Positions 1 to 5,286 of a stretch of 23,082 nt of DNA are shown one piece after another. Within the stretch, counting starts at the first letter, position 1. Each line of letters starts with the position of its first letter. Both the position numbers and the translations under genes were made by a program. The stretch comes from a virus: the IMG/VR virus record IMGVR_UViG_3300008954_000288, positions 1 to 23,082 of that record; one strand, written 5' to 3'. The notes below the pieces were generated by a model. The model was not told the origin of the DNA and searched no databases. It saw only the letters and a program-made list of their open reading frames with translations.

Positions 1-248
1 TCAAGCTTATCAGCAATTTTAGCAGTAGCTTTTACTGCTGTATCTACAGCGTCTTTTTCTAATTTAGCTGCATCTTCTTGTACTTGTTCAGCTACTTCTG
101 GTTTAGCCTTAGCTTTAGTTTTACGTTTAGCTTTAGGTTTAGCTGCAGGCATTTCTGTATGATTAGTATTAACAACAACTTCAGTTACTTCTAAGTTGTT
201 TATAAGCTCTGCAACTTCTTGTGATGACATTTCAATGACGAGTCTCAT
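1..248 (-). CDS. Lys/Ala-rich basic protein, 3' end outside window
   Basis: An open frame of 82 codons begins with ATG at 248 and runs off the left edge, so the product is incomplete. The start overlaps the stop of the resolvase gene as ATGA, which suggests translational coupling. The visible part has an ordinary N-terminal segment of about 30 residues. Then comes a strongly basic Lys/Ala/Pro stretch (residues about 36-48, including PKAKRKTKAKAKP) that resembles histone H1-like or HU-tail AKP repeats. An Ala/Glu/Lys-rich helical or coiled-coil-like part follows. A nucleic-acid-binding role is inferred from charge only. It is the last visible gene of the SSB-resolvase operon. I do not recognise the family. 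Confidence 0.8.
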   Translation of the reverse strand, partial: MRLVIEMSSQEVAELINNLEVTEVVVNTNHTEMPAAKPKAKRKTKAKAKPEVAEQVQEDAAKLEKDAVDTAVKATAKIADKL

Positions 249-706
249 AATAAATCCTTGTGGTTTTGTTTAATAAAATGGGCAAGCATTAAAGCATCAC
301 TTCTACCATCTAACAATCCTCCTCTAGCACCATATAAAGGAGCTTGAGGGTACAAATTATTAGCTATTTCAGCTACTTCTTTCTTTAATTGCTTACCACT
401 AGGTTTAGTACAACCTATGTACTTTTGCCATACTTTAGGTTGAATTTTGATAATAGGTATATCAAGTAATTCAGAGAGAGTGGTAACTAGCCCTAAATTG
501 TAACCAAATCTAAAATTAGATTTAGCTGACATCCCAAATAAAGAGTGTACATCTTCAATTGCAACAACACTAGCTTGTGAATTACGCATAAAGGTGTACA
601 AATCTATACTAGAATACTTGTTATGATCAGCAAATACTATGTCTCCCTGTGTAGGAAGACAACAAGTACTGCCATTTTGACCTGGGTCTATAGCAAGTAT
701 AGACAT
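245..706 (-). CDS. RuvC-like Holliday junction resolvase
   Basis: The 153-residue product has the RNase H-fold layout of RuvC-type resolvases. An N-terminal beta strand carries the first catalytic Asp (D7 in LAIDPGQNGS). A second strand carries a Glu (E51 in VVAIEDVHS), and a C-terminal Asp pair sits at D133 and D137 in LLDGRSDALMLAHF. These four acidic residues match the metal-binding set of the family, and the length is close to that of RuvC. It would cut branched replication or recombination intermediates before packaging. The ATG at 706 overlaps the TAA of the SSB gene by one base, so the two are probably coupled. The substrate is inferred from the family. Confidence 0.85.
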   Translation of the reverse strand: MSILAIDPGQNGSTCCLPTQGDIVFADHNKYSSIDLYTFMRNSQASVVAIEDVHSLFGMSAKSNFRFGYNLGLVTTLSELLDIPIIKIQPKVWQKYIGCTKPSGKQLKKEVAEIANNLYPQAPLYGARGGLLDGRSDALMLAHFIKQNHKDLL

Positions 707-1425
707 TAACTAAATACTGATTTCTTAGTTTCAGCTGTTGAAGCTGCTGCAAGATCCTTATTAGTTTGATCAATAGTATTACCAGCATTTTTTTCATGCC
801 ATGCATCCATGAATGTAGCTTCAGTTTCACCATTAGCCATTTCATCTACTGAAAGACCAGTAGTAGCATTAGCAAAGTAACGTACTTCATTAGTTTCGAA
901 AGTATCAGCAATATCTACATAACCAGCATCAGTTTTCTTCTGCTTATTACGTTTAAATTTCTGTACTGCAATCTTAATAGGCTTACCAATTAGATCAGTT
1001 AGTACCCACTTCTCAGTTGGAACTTCTTTTTTAGCTTCATAAGACCATACGTTAACCATTTTCTTTCCACCAGCTTTTACAGTAGTGTCTAGATTTTCAC
1101 CATTAGCAGCAACACACATACGGTTAGCAGCAGTATAACCAGGTAAAGGCTTCTTAACACCTTTCTGATCTACATAGTAAGGGTTTTGACCTTTAGCTTT
1201 ACCACTAGTAGCCCAGAAAGTATCTCTTAGTGGGAATACTTTAGCGTCTGCGTCAGCAGCTTTAATTGTTACGTTTACAGCAGTAGCACCACCTGAAGAT
1301 TCTTCAATGGTGGCCATTTCAATAATAGCATTGTATACTCCTGATTCCCATACACGTTGGTTTCCACCACCACCTAGGGTTTCTTTGTCTTGAACGACAT
1401 CAGCGTCTAATGTTAAATTAGGCAT
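706..1425 (-). CDS. single-stranded DNA-binding protein, N4 gp45-like
   Basis: I start this 239-residue protein at ATG 1425 because AGAGGAAAA lies just upstream. An in-frame extension to 1473 has no ribosome site and would run through an inverted repeat. The pattern of an N-terminal ESGVYNAIIEMA strand, a central VFPLRDTFWATSGKAKGQ segment and LPGYTAANRMCVAANGENL is what I associate with the single-stranded DNA-binding proteins of N4-like phages; N4 gp45 is a little longer. In N4 this protein serves replication and recombination and also activates host sigma70 polymerase at late promoters. The C-terminus (KKSVFS) is not acidic, so it lacks the bacterial SSB-type tail. It leads a cluster with the resolvase, behind a hairpin promoter-like element at 1495-1513. 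Confidence 0.75.
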   Translation of the reverse strand: MPNLTLDADVVQDKETLGGGGNQRVWESGVYNAIIEMATIEESSGGATAVNVTIKAADADAKVFPLRDTFWATSGKAKGQNPYYVDQKGVKKPLPGYTAANRMCVAANGENLDTTVKAGGKKMVNVWSYEAKKEVPTEKWVLTDLIGKPIKIAVQKFKRNKQKKTDAGYVDIADTFETNEVRYFANATTGLSVDEMANGETEATFMDAWHEKNAGNTIDQTNKDLAAASTAETKKSVFS

Positions 1426-1456
1426 AATATTTTCCTCTGTTGTCAGATATAATTTA

Positions 1457-1489
1457 AATTTACAATTAGACAACTAATAATTGTAAATT
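1457..1489. repeat. 12-bp perfect inverted repeat in the SSB leader
   Basis: AATTTACAATTA (1457-1468) and its exact complement (1478-1489) flank a 9-base loop. The element sits between the hairpin at 1495-1513 and the SSB start at 1425, so it would form a stem-loop in the SSB mRNA leader or a symmetrical DNA operator. No U-tract follows, which argues against a terminator. An autoregulatory site is one inference, since some phage SSBs bind their own leader RNA. Confidence 0.7.
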
Positions 1490-1494
1490 CATTA

Positions 1495-1513
1495 GAGGGT
1501 ACGGAGTACCCTC
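1495..1513 (-). promoter_or_regulatory. hairpin promoter-like element M1 (GGA loop), upstream of SSB
   Basis: The plus strand reads GAGGGTAC-GGA-GTACCCTC, an 8-bp perfect stem with a 3-nt loop. The apex ACGGAGT is shared with the elements at 14608 and 19649, and differs by one loop base from those at 22517 and 22909. The element lies about 70 bases before the SSB start and is followed in the transcription sense by TAATG. The form matches N4 virion RNA polymerase promoters, which are hairpins on the template strand with a purine at the loop centre. Promoter activity is inferred. Confidence 0.6.
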
Positions 1514-1575
1514 ATATATAAAATATGTTGTGTTAAATAAGTATAGAGATTTTCCTATTTTAGCTTTTTTTGTTA

Positions 1576-1581
1576 TATAAT
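1576..1581 (+). promoter_or_regulatory. possible -10 box for plus-strand island
   Basis: A perfect TATAAT ends 9 bases before the ATG at 1591. No good -35 box is visible at the usual distance. If it is used, the transcript would start within a few bases of the ATG and be nearly leaderless, which fits the absence of a Shine-Dalgarno site there. This is weak evidence in AT-rich DNA. Confidence 0.25.
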
Positions 1582-1590
1582 GCCACTACT

Positions 1591-1971
1591 ATGAGCGGAT
1601 TTGAAGATATTAAAGGGTTAAAGTTACCAGGTGTTGATGCTAAAGGTAACTTTCCTAGTAAACACCCCCAATTTATTACACAAAATGGGAAATCTGTAAT
1701 TAACCCTGCTTGGAATAAAGACCAAGCTATCTTACGTGAACAAGCTAAAGAAGTAGTTCGTATGAATCAGCAAGATATTATGAAAGATGCTGCTCGTCAC
1801 GAAAAGAATATGTATAAACCTAAACCTCAGAATACTGGTTTTAGATTCCCAGGAGGAACTAAATTACCAGGCGTGTTAGGTATTCCTTTCTTACTGCAAG
1901 ACTTTATGCATTTATATAACTTACAAACAGCTCCAGAAATCTTACCATCAGGTGCCCCTAAAGAAATATGA
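1591..1971 (+). CDS. unknown protein, first gene of plus-strand island
   Basis: The 126-residue product is not one I recognise. The start is placed at ATG 1591 (MSGFEDIK). Upstream codons from TTG 1570 are in frame, but neither start has a clear ribosome site. The protein is rich in Lys, Pro and Gly and repeats KLPGV twice (near residues 11 and 91). A charged segment in between is likely helical (AILREQAKEVVRMNQQD). There is no signal peptide and only a short hydrophobic patch (VLGIPFLLQDF). Its stop overlaps the next ATG. Lying against the direction of the replication genes, it may belong to the late transcription programme or be an acquired cassette. Its function is unknown. Confidence 0.7.
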   Translation: MSGFEDIKGLKLPGVDAKGNFPSKHPQFITQNGKSVINPAWNKDQAILREQAKEVVRMNQQDIMKDAARHEKNMYKPKPQNTGFRFPGGTKLPGVLGIPFLLQDFMHLYNLQTAPEILPSGAPKEI

Positions 1972-2354
1972 CCTCTGATGAATTAAAGCAGTTATCTCTT
2001 AATACTTTAGCAGGAGCATCTGCTGCACAAGCTGCAGATATGACCAGACATGCTTTAACAGGTAAAGGTCAGTCATGGTTACCTAATTCTATGGCAGCTA
2101 AACAAGGTATTCCTAATCCTTCCACTACTAATTGGTGGAAAGCAGGTAAACTTCCTATGAACCTTCAAGGTTCTTTTATGGGAGCTAAACCAACAGTAGG
2201 TGGTACTCTAGGTCTTGCAGCACTTGCAGGATATGGGGGTTACAAGTTAGGTGATTGGTTTATCAATACTAATGTTGCTGATTCTATAGGATTAGGTAGA
2301 AAAGATCTAGAAGGCTATGGTTCTTACCTAGCAAATCTTAAATTACCTAAATAG
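1968..2354 (+). CDS. unknown protein with Gly-rich hydrophobic segment
   Basis: The 128-residue product starts at an ATGA overlap with the preceding gene, so the two are almost certainly co-translated. The N-terminal half is polar and Ala-rich (TLAGASAAQAADM). Residues about 78-100 form a Gly/Ala-rich hydrophobic stretch (GGTLGLAALAGYGGYKLG) that could be a membrane or glycine-zipper segment. Small proteins of this kind occur among phage ejected virion proteins and in lysis modules, but nothing here decides between these. The stop abuts directly on the stop of the convergent minus-strand gene, with no terminator between. Confidence 0.7.
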   Translation: MTSDELKQLSLNTLAGASAAQAADMTRHALTGKGQSWLPNSMAAKQGIPNPSTTNWWKAGKLPMNLQGSFMGAKPTVGGTLGLAALAGYGGYKLGDWFINTNVADSIGLGRKDLEGYGSYLANLKLPK

Positions 2355-2846
2355 TTATTCCATACTTTCAACAAAGTTTTTCCAAGCTTTGTCATCTTTA
2401 ATCTGTTCTAGTAAACTACTGTCTTGAAATACATCAGTAGTAAAGTAGTTACCATCAGTAGCTTTTACAATATCATCATATAAAGCATACCATTCAGTAT
2501 CTAAGTCAAATTGATTAAACAGCTTATTTGAAGTCTGTAATGAAAGTAGTTTATTAGTTCCTTTTACTTTGATTCCTCTAGTATCTTTACGAATACCAAA
2601 TCTAGTAAACGATTTATTAAAAGTTATCATTACTGAATCATCATGGTGTAACCCTAATTTTTCAATAGCATTTGCGTGGAAACGCACATAAATACTATTA
2701 TTTTTATGTTGAGCATACTGTTTGATAGTAATATCAATTGCTTGTACGATATCTCCCATTAGTAAATTAAAATCTAAGTTTTCTGTAGATACTCCTAGAT
2801 CATTAGGTATTTTTGATTTGAAATTACGGTCTTTAATAAATCCCAT
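2355..2846 (-). CDS. hypothetical protein, 163 aa
   Basis: The start at 2846 follows TTAGGAGAATAAT, a good ribosome site. The product is a soluble, mixed alpha/beta-looking protein with no membrane segment and no motif I recognise. A stretch at about residues 52-78 (FHANAIEKLGLHHDDSVMIT) superficially resembles the loop-and-strand pattern of AbrB/SpoVT swapped-hairpin proteins, but that is too weak for a call. It follows its upstream neighbour by one base, so they form a pair. Its 3' end is convergent with the plus-strand island. Confidence 0.75.
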   Translation of the reverse strand: MGFIKDRNFKSKIPNDLGVSTENLDFNLLMGDIVQAIDITIKQYAQHKNNSIYVRFHANAIEKLGLHHDDSVMITFNKSFTRFGIRKDTRGIKVKGTNKLLSLQTSNKLFNQFDLDTEWYALYDDIVKATDGNYFTTDVFQDSSLLEQIKDDKAWKNFVESME

Positions 2847-2847
2847 A

Positions 2848-3057
2848 TTATTCTCCTAAATGCGTATAACGTTCTTTCATAATCTCATTTACAATGTGCC
2901 AACTAATCTGGGCAACATCAGTTGCATCACAGTAATTACGAGCAGCTATCACAGGTGCTATAGCTAAAACTAATTTATCTTCTAGTTTCATGTCTTCTGT
3001 ACCTGTTACTTGTTTGAACAATTTAAGTTGTTCAGGGGTCAGTTCTTTCTTCACCAT
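2848..3057 (-). CDS. hypothetical protein, 69 aa
   Basis: I place the start at ATG 3057 (MVKKELTPEQ), which has AGGAGAT seven bases upstream. An in-frame ATG at 3090 would add 11 residues and run into the arm of an inverted repeat. The protein is helical and charged, with no recognisable motif. Upstream lie a 9-codon leader-like frame (3072-3101) and the repeat at 3083-3150, so expression may be controlled at the leader. It pairs with the 163-aa gene downstream. Confidence 0.7.
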   Translation of the reverse strand: MVKKELTPEQLKLFKQVTGTEDMKLEDKLVLAIAPVIAARNYCDATDVAQISWHIVNEIMKERYTHLGE

Positions 3058-3071
3058 ATTTGGATCTCCTG

Positions 3072-3101
3072 TTATAATGTGAGTGTCCACCAGGTTTTCA
3101 T
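3072..3101 (-). CDS. possible leader peptide MKTWWTLTL
   Basis: ATG at 3101 is preceded by AAGGAGATATTT, as good a ribosome site as any in the window, and is followed by only nine sense codons and TAA. The peptide has two adjacent Trp codons. The codons for its Thr-Trp-Trp-Thr part are one arm of an 11-bp inverted repeat. The frame ends 14 bases before the start of the 69-aa gene. This is the layout of a regulatory upstream ORF, but chance cannot be excluded. Confidence 0.4.
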   Translation of the reverse strand: MKTWWTLTL

Positions 3102-3150
3102 AAATATCTCCTTATTACTTTAAAACCCATAAAAGTATACTGGTGGACAC
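3083..3150. repeat. 11-bp inverted repeat flanking the leader ribosome site
   Basis: GTGTCCACCAG (3083-3093) is repeated in inverted form as CTGGTGGACAC (3140-3150). In the minus-strand RNA the 5' arm lies before the leader peptide's ribosome site, the 3' arm lies inside its coding sequence, and the ribosome site sits in the 46-base loop. It could be an RNA switch on translation or a DNA operator. Confidence 0.6.
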
Positions 3151-3611
3151 CTGTATATTATGTAAAGAGATATATAGTTTGAATTAGAGTGCCTCTACAA
3201 ATAGGAAAGTAGAGGACTAACATTTACGATGTTTCTAACGATATAAACCTAATTGAGGGAGAACGTCATAGATCGAACTTACGTTTGGATCAACTAGTTT
3301 ATACTGAGGGTAGTTATTTTCATAATAGCCACCATCCCTCTATACGCTATTGTAGATTATATAATAGTAGTGCCTAACAACATAGATACCAGTACACTAC
3401 TACACTCCCCTCTACACAGGGATAAAACATTATTACTGGTACCTTTTACATTAATGCCCCTTTTTTACAGGGGACTAGTGATTAATATCCCTTCAGATAA
3501 GGGCAGCCCCAACAATCGAGGAGTGATCCATAAGGTAGATCATGTTGATCTGCCCCTGCAGCTGATTTAATGGCTCTAATCTGCGTAACCTTGGCTATCA
3601 TACCACGATAC
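3151..3611. other. non-coding, hairpin-rich region
   Basis: No convincing gene lies here on either strand. The stretch holds many short inverted repeats: CCTCTAC/GTAGAGG near 3191; TAGTAGTG/CACTACTA at 3365 and 3395; ACCAGTA/TACTGGT near 3388 and 3435; CCCCT/AGGGG near 3457; CCCTT/AAGGG near 3488; GGGCAG/CTGCCC near 3500 and 3550; and AGATCA-TGT-TGATCT at 3537-3551. The part from 3400 to 3600 looks richer in G+C than its surroundings. I see no tRNA. A structured RNA, a replication origin or a decayed gene are all possible. Confidence 0.45.
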
Positions 3612-4016
3612 TTAAGTAGCTTTATTAATTAATTTCCAGAAACCATCTGGGTCAAAGTACATACGTTGTTTAATGATACTAGGTACTGATTTTTCTTTTT
3701 TACGTGTCTTAGTATGTCTAGGTGCTAATACCTTTTTAGGATCTGTATAACAAGATAACCTAGTAGCAGCAGTAGACATTGGAATACTTAAAGCTTCAGA
3801 TAATGAAGCAGCATTCCATTTAGTGCCATCATCTAAAGTGTAAAACCTCCCGCCTTTATGGGTTTTATTAACTTTACGATAAACTAACTTAGGATCTTTC
3901 GATGCCATTAATCTTGCATAGGCAGTACTAACACTGCACCCTAATTGTTCACTAAGCTGGTTAGTTGTAATAACAGTACCATCATCTAATGTGAATTCTA
4001 AATTTTTACTGCCCAC
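3612..4016 (-). CDS. predicted DNA-binding protein with duplicated HTH-like unit
   Basis: The 134-residue product contains the same unit of about 38 residues twice (about 8-45 and 58-97). Each opens with TLDDGT, continues through LSE-x-L, a turn and STA-x2-RL, and ends with DPK-x-V. The LSEQLGCSVSTAYARL pattern is that of a helix-turn-helix, so two recognition helices may sit in one chain and read a repeated or palindromic site. The C-terminus is basic (TKTRKKEK). Translation starts at GTG 4016, supported by GGAG six bases upstream. A transcription regulator of the middle or late switch is inferred; the exact family is not recognised. Confidence 0.75.
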   Translation of the reverse strand: MGSKNLEFTLDDGTVITTNQLSEQLGCSVSTAYARLMASKDPKLVYRKVNKTHKGGRFYTLDDGTKWNAASLSEALSIPMSTAATRLSCYTDPKKVLAPRHTKTRKKEKSVPSIIKQRMYFDPDGFWKLINKAT

Positions 4017-4018
4017 AG

Positions 4019-4102
4019 TTACTCCTGGAAGTCGTTAATAATTAAATAAATAAGCCATGCTTGGTATAGAATACTTGCCCCAACTAGGTATTCAAATAAC
4101 AT
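4019..4102 (-). CDS. 27-aa single-span membrane miniprotein
   Basis: ATG 4102 opens a 27-codon frame ending at TAA 4019. It fits exactly between its neighbours, starting just inside the stop region of the winged-helix gene (GGGGAC upstream as ribosome site) and ending three bases before the GTG of the next gene. The product, MLFEYLVGASILYQAWLIYL followed by IINDFQE, is almost entirely one hydrophobic helix. The tight fit in the operon supports it, but the short length keeps confidence low. Confidence 0.4.
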   Translation of the reverse strand: MLFEYLVGASILYQAWLIYLIINDFQE

Positions 4103-4103
4103 A

Positions 4104-4406
4104 TTAGTCCCCTTGTGTAGGTATTAACCAATACACACGTTTATCAATGGAATCTACTTGACTCTCAATTAAAACACTCTGTTTAAGTTCTAATACTGCA
4201 CGTTTGATTGTAGATATTGATTTATCTGCAAAATACGGATTATGTACAATAGATGAAATATTTGCTTTGTTCGCTGCTATGTAGATAAAGATATCTTTAG
4301 CTGTATTACTTAAATCATATTTATCTAAAGCTTCATCTACTTCAGCTTTAACTAATTGTTTCTTACGCCAAATTTGCGCAATATTTTTTAATGCTCGATT
4401 TTTCAT
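4104..4406 (-). CDS. predicted winged-helix regulator
   Basis: The 100-residue product has a basic N-terminus. Residues about 34-95 then read as a winged helix: a helix (TAKDIFIYIAA), a second helix, a recognition helix (KSISTIKRAVLELKQ) and a wing strand (SQVDSIDKRVYWLIP). The overall pattern is MarR/GntR-like without an effector domain. ATG 4406 follows AAGGAG. It sits between the RecA-like ATPase and the duplicated HTH gene, so two predicted DNA-binding proteins are adjacent, which suggests a control block. A hairpin lies in its leader at 4425-4453. The target is unknown. Confidence 0.7.
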   Translation of the reverse strand: MKNRALKNIAQIWRKKQLVKAEVDEALDKYDLSNTAKDIFIYIAANKANISSIVHNPYFADKSISTIKRAVLELKQSVLIESQVDSIDKRVYWLIPTQGD

Positions 4407-4424
4407 TTTTCTCCTTAATTAGAA

Positions 4425-4453
4425 GGCAGTCTTAGTTAAAGTCATAAACTGCC
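4425..4453 (-). promoter_or_regulatory. leader stem-loop upstream of winged-helix gene
   Basis: GGCAGT (4425-4430) pairs with ACTGCC (4448-4453), and TTA/TAA pairs continue inside after a one-base bulge. It lies about 20 bases before the start of the 100-aa regulator, in a gap of 124 bases without a plausible gene. There is no U-tract. It may be an operator or an RNA leader structure. Confidence 0.35.
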
Positions 4454-4530
4454 AAAATGACTAGCAACTTGAGTTTAATTTATAGTCCTCGTCTACTAAA
4501 GGCTAAACTCTGCATATTTACATAAACACC

Positions 4531-5286
4531 TTAGTCTTCATAGTAAGTATGAAGACGTTCCAGTACATGTTGTATATTGTTATCAATGAATGTTTCATTC
4601 ATTTCCCACATACCTACTGGACTACGCATACGCTCGTTAACAGTTTCTTTAGTTAAACGAGTTTGGTATACATATTTAAAGCCAAGCATCTCTTCTGTGT
4701 CATTAATCTTATATAGAGGAGAGTTAGCAATTTCCATTTTAGTTAATGGCATCTTCTTACAGCTGATAACAGTAGAGAAGAAACTCTCTATACCTTGATT
4801 CATTAATGAGCCTTTAACTTTAACAAGCGTTTCATTAACCATTTCAGACTCATTATAGACATCTGAGGTATGAGCTAAGAAAATGATATTACGAGTAGAT
4901 TTAGCTACATCTTGTGCCATCATATTCTTCATAAACTGAGCATAACCTCCCCAGGCTTGCATAGTGTTAGATGAAGTCAGTACTTTAGTACTTTCATACA
5001 TATCCATTAGATACGTTAAACTATCTACTACAACTGTGTGAATGCTACCTGTATCATGGTCTTTACCACCAATATTGATAGACTCTTCAGTCTCTAACGC
5101 ATTGATAATCATAGGAACATGTTCAGGATCTGTGATTGTGTACTGAATAAAATCAGATTTAAAAGGTAATTTTTTATTGTTCTCACAATTAAGATACAAA
5201 ACACCTTTTGGGTCATCAATATGTTGAAGACTTGCTGATTTACCTGATGCGGATTTACCACATACTAATACTAAGTTATTGTTCAT
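4531..5286 (-). CDS. RecA-fold AAA ATPase (AAA_24/Sak4-like, N4 gp43-like)
   Basis: The 251-residue protein opens with a Walker A loop (GKSASGKS, residues 10-17). A Walker B strand follows at about residues 84-90 (TVVVDSL, D88), then a strand ending IIFLAHT that resembles the sensor strand of RecA-like phage ATPases of the AAA_24/Sak4 group. Such proteins act as small recombinases or SSB-linked annealing factors. N4 encodes a comparable ATPase (gp43) between the primase and SSB, and the position here is the same. ATG 5286 follows AAGGAG, which overlaps the end of the primase gene, so the two are coupled. The exact activity is inferred. Confidence 0.8.
   Translation of the reverse strand: MNNNLVLVCGKSASGKSASLQHIDDPKGVLYLNCENNKKLPFKSDFIQYTITDPEHVPMIINALETEESINIGGKDHDTGSIHTVVVDSLTYLMDMYESTKVLTSSNTMQAWGGYAQFMKNMMAQDVAKSTRNIIFLAHTSDVYNESEMVNETLVKVKGSLMNQGIESFFSTVISCKKMPLTKMEIANSPLYKINDTEEMLGFKYVYQTRLTKETVNERMRSPVGMWEMNETFIDNNIQHVLERLHTYYED

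Noticed and set aside
1426-1473. N-terminal extension of the SSB by 16 codons
   Set aside because: There is no ribosome site for it. It runs through the inverted repeat, whereas ATG 1425 has AGAGGAAAA.
3235-3339. Open stretch of 34 codons on the minus strand reading like protein (GGYYENNYPQYKLVDP)
   Set aside because: There is no start codon or ribosome site. It could be a gene remnant but is short enough to be chance.
3537-3551. AGATCA-TGT-TGATCT stem with a 3-nt loop
   Set aside because: It lacks the ACGRAGT apex and no minus-strand gene begins soon after it. It is kept as part of the structured region only.
3370-3570. Open frame of 66 codons on the plus strand in the structured region
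   Set aside because: It has a GTG start without a ribosome site, a composition unlike a folded protein, overlap with several inverted repeats, and isolation on the opposite strand.
4577-4798. Plus-strand open frame of 73 codons
   Set aside because: It is antisense to the RecA-like ATPase gene, with no ribosome site.
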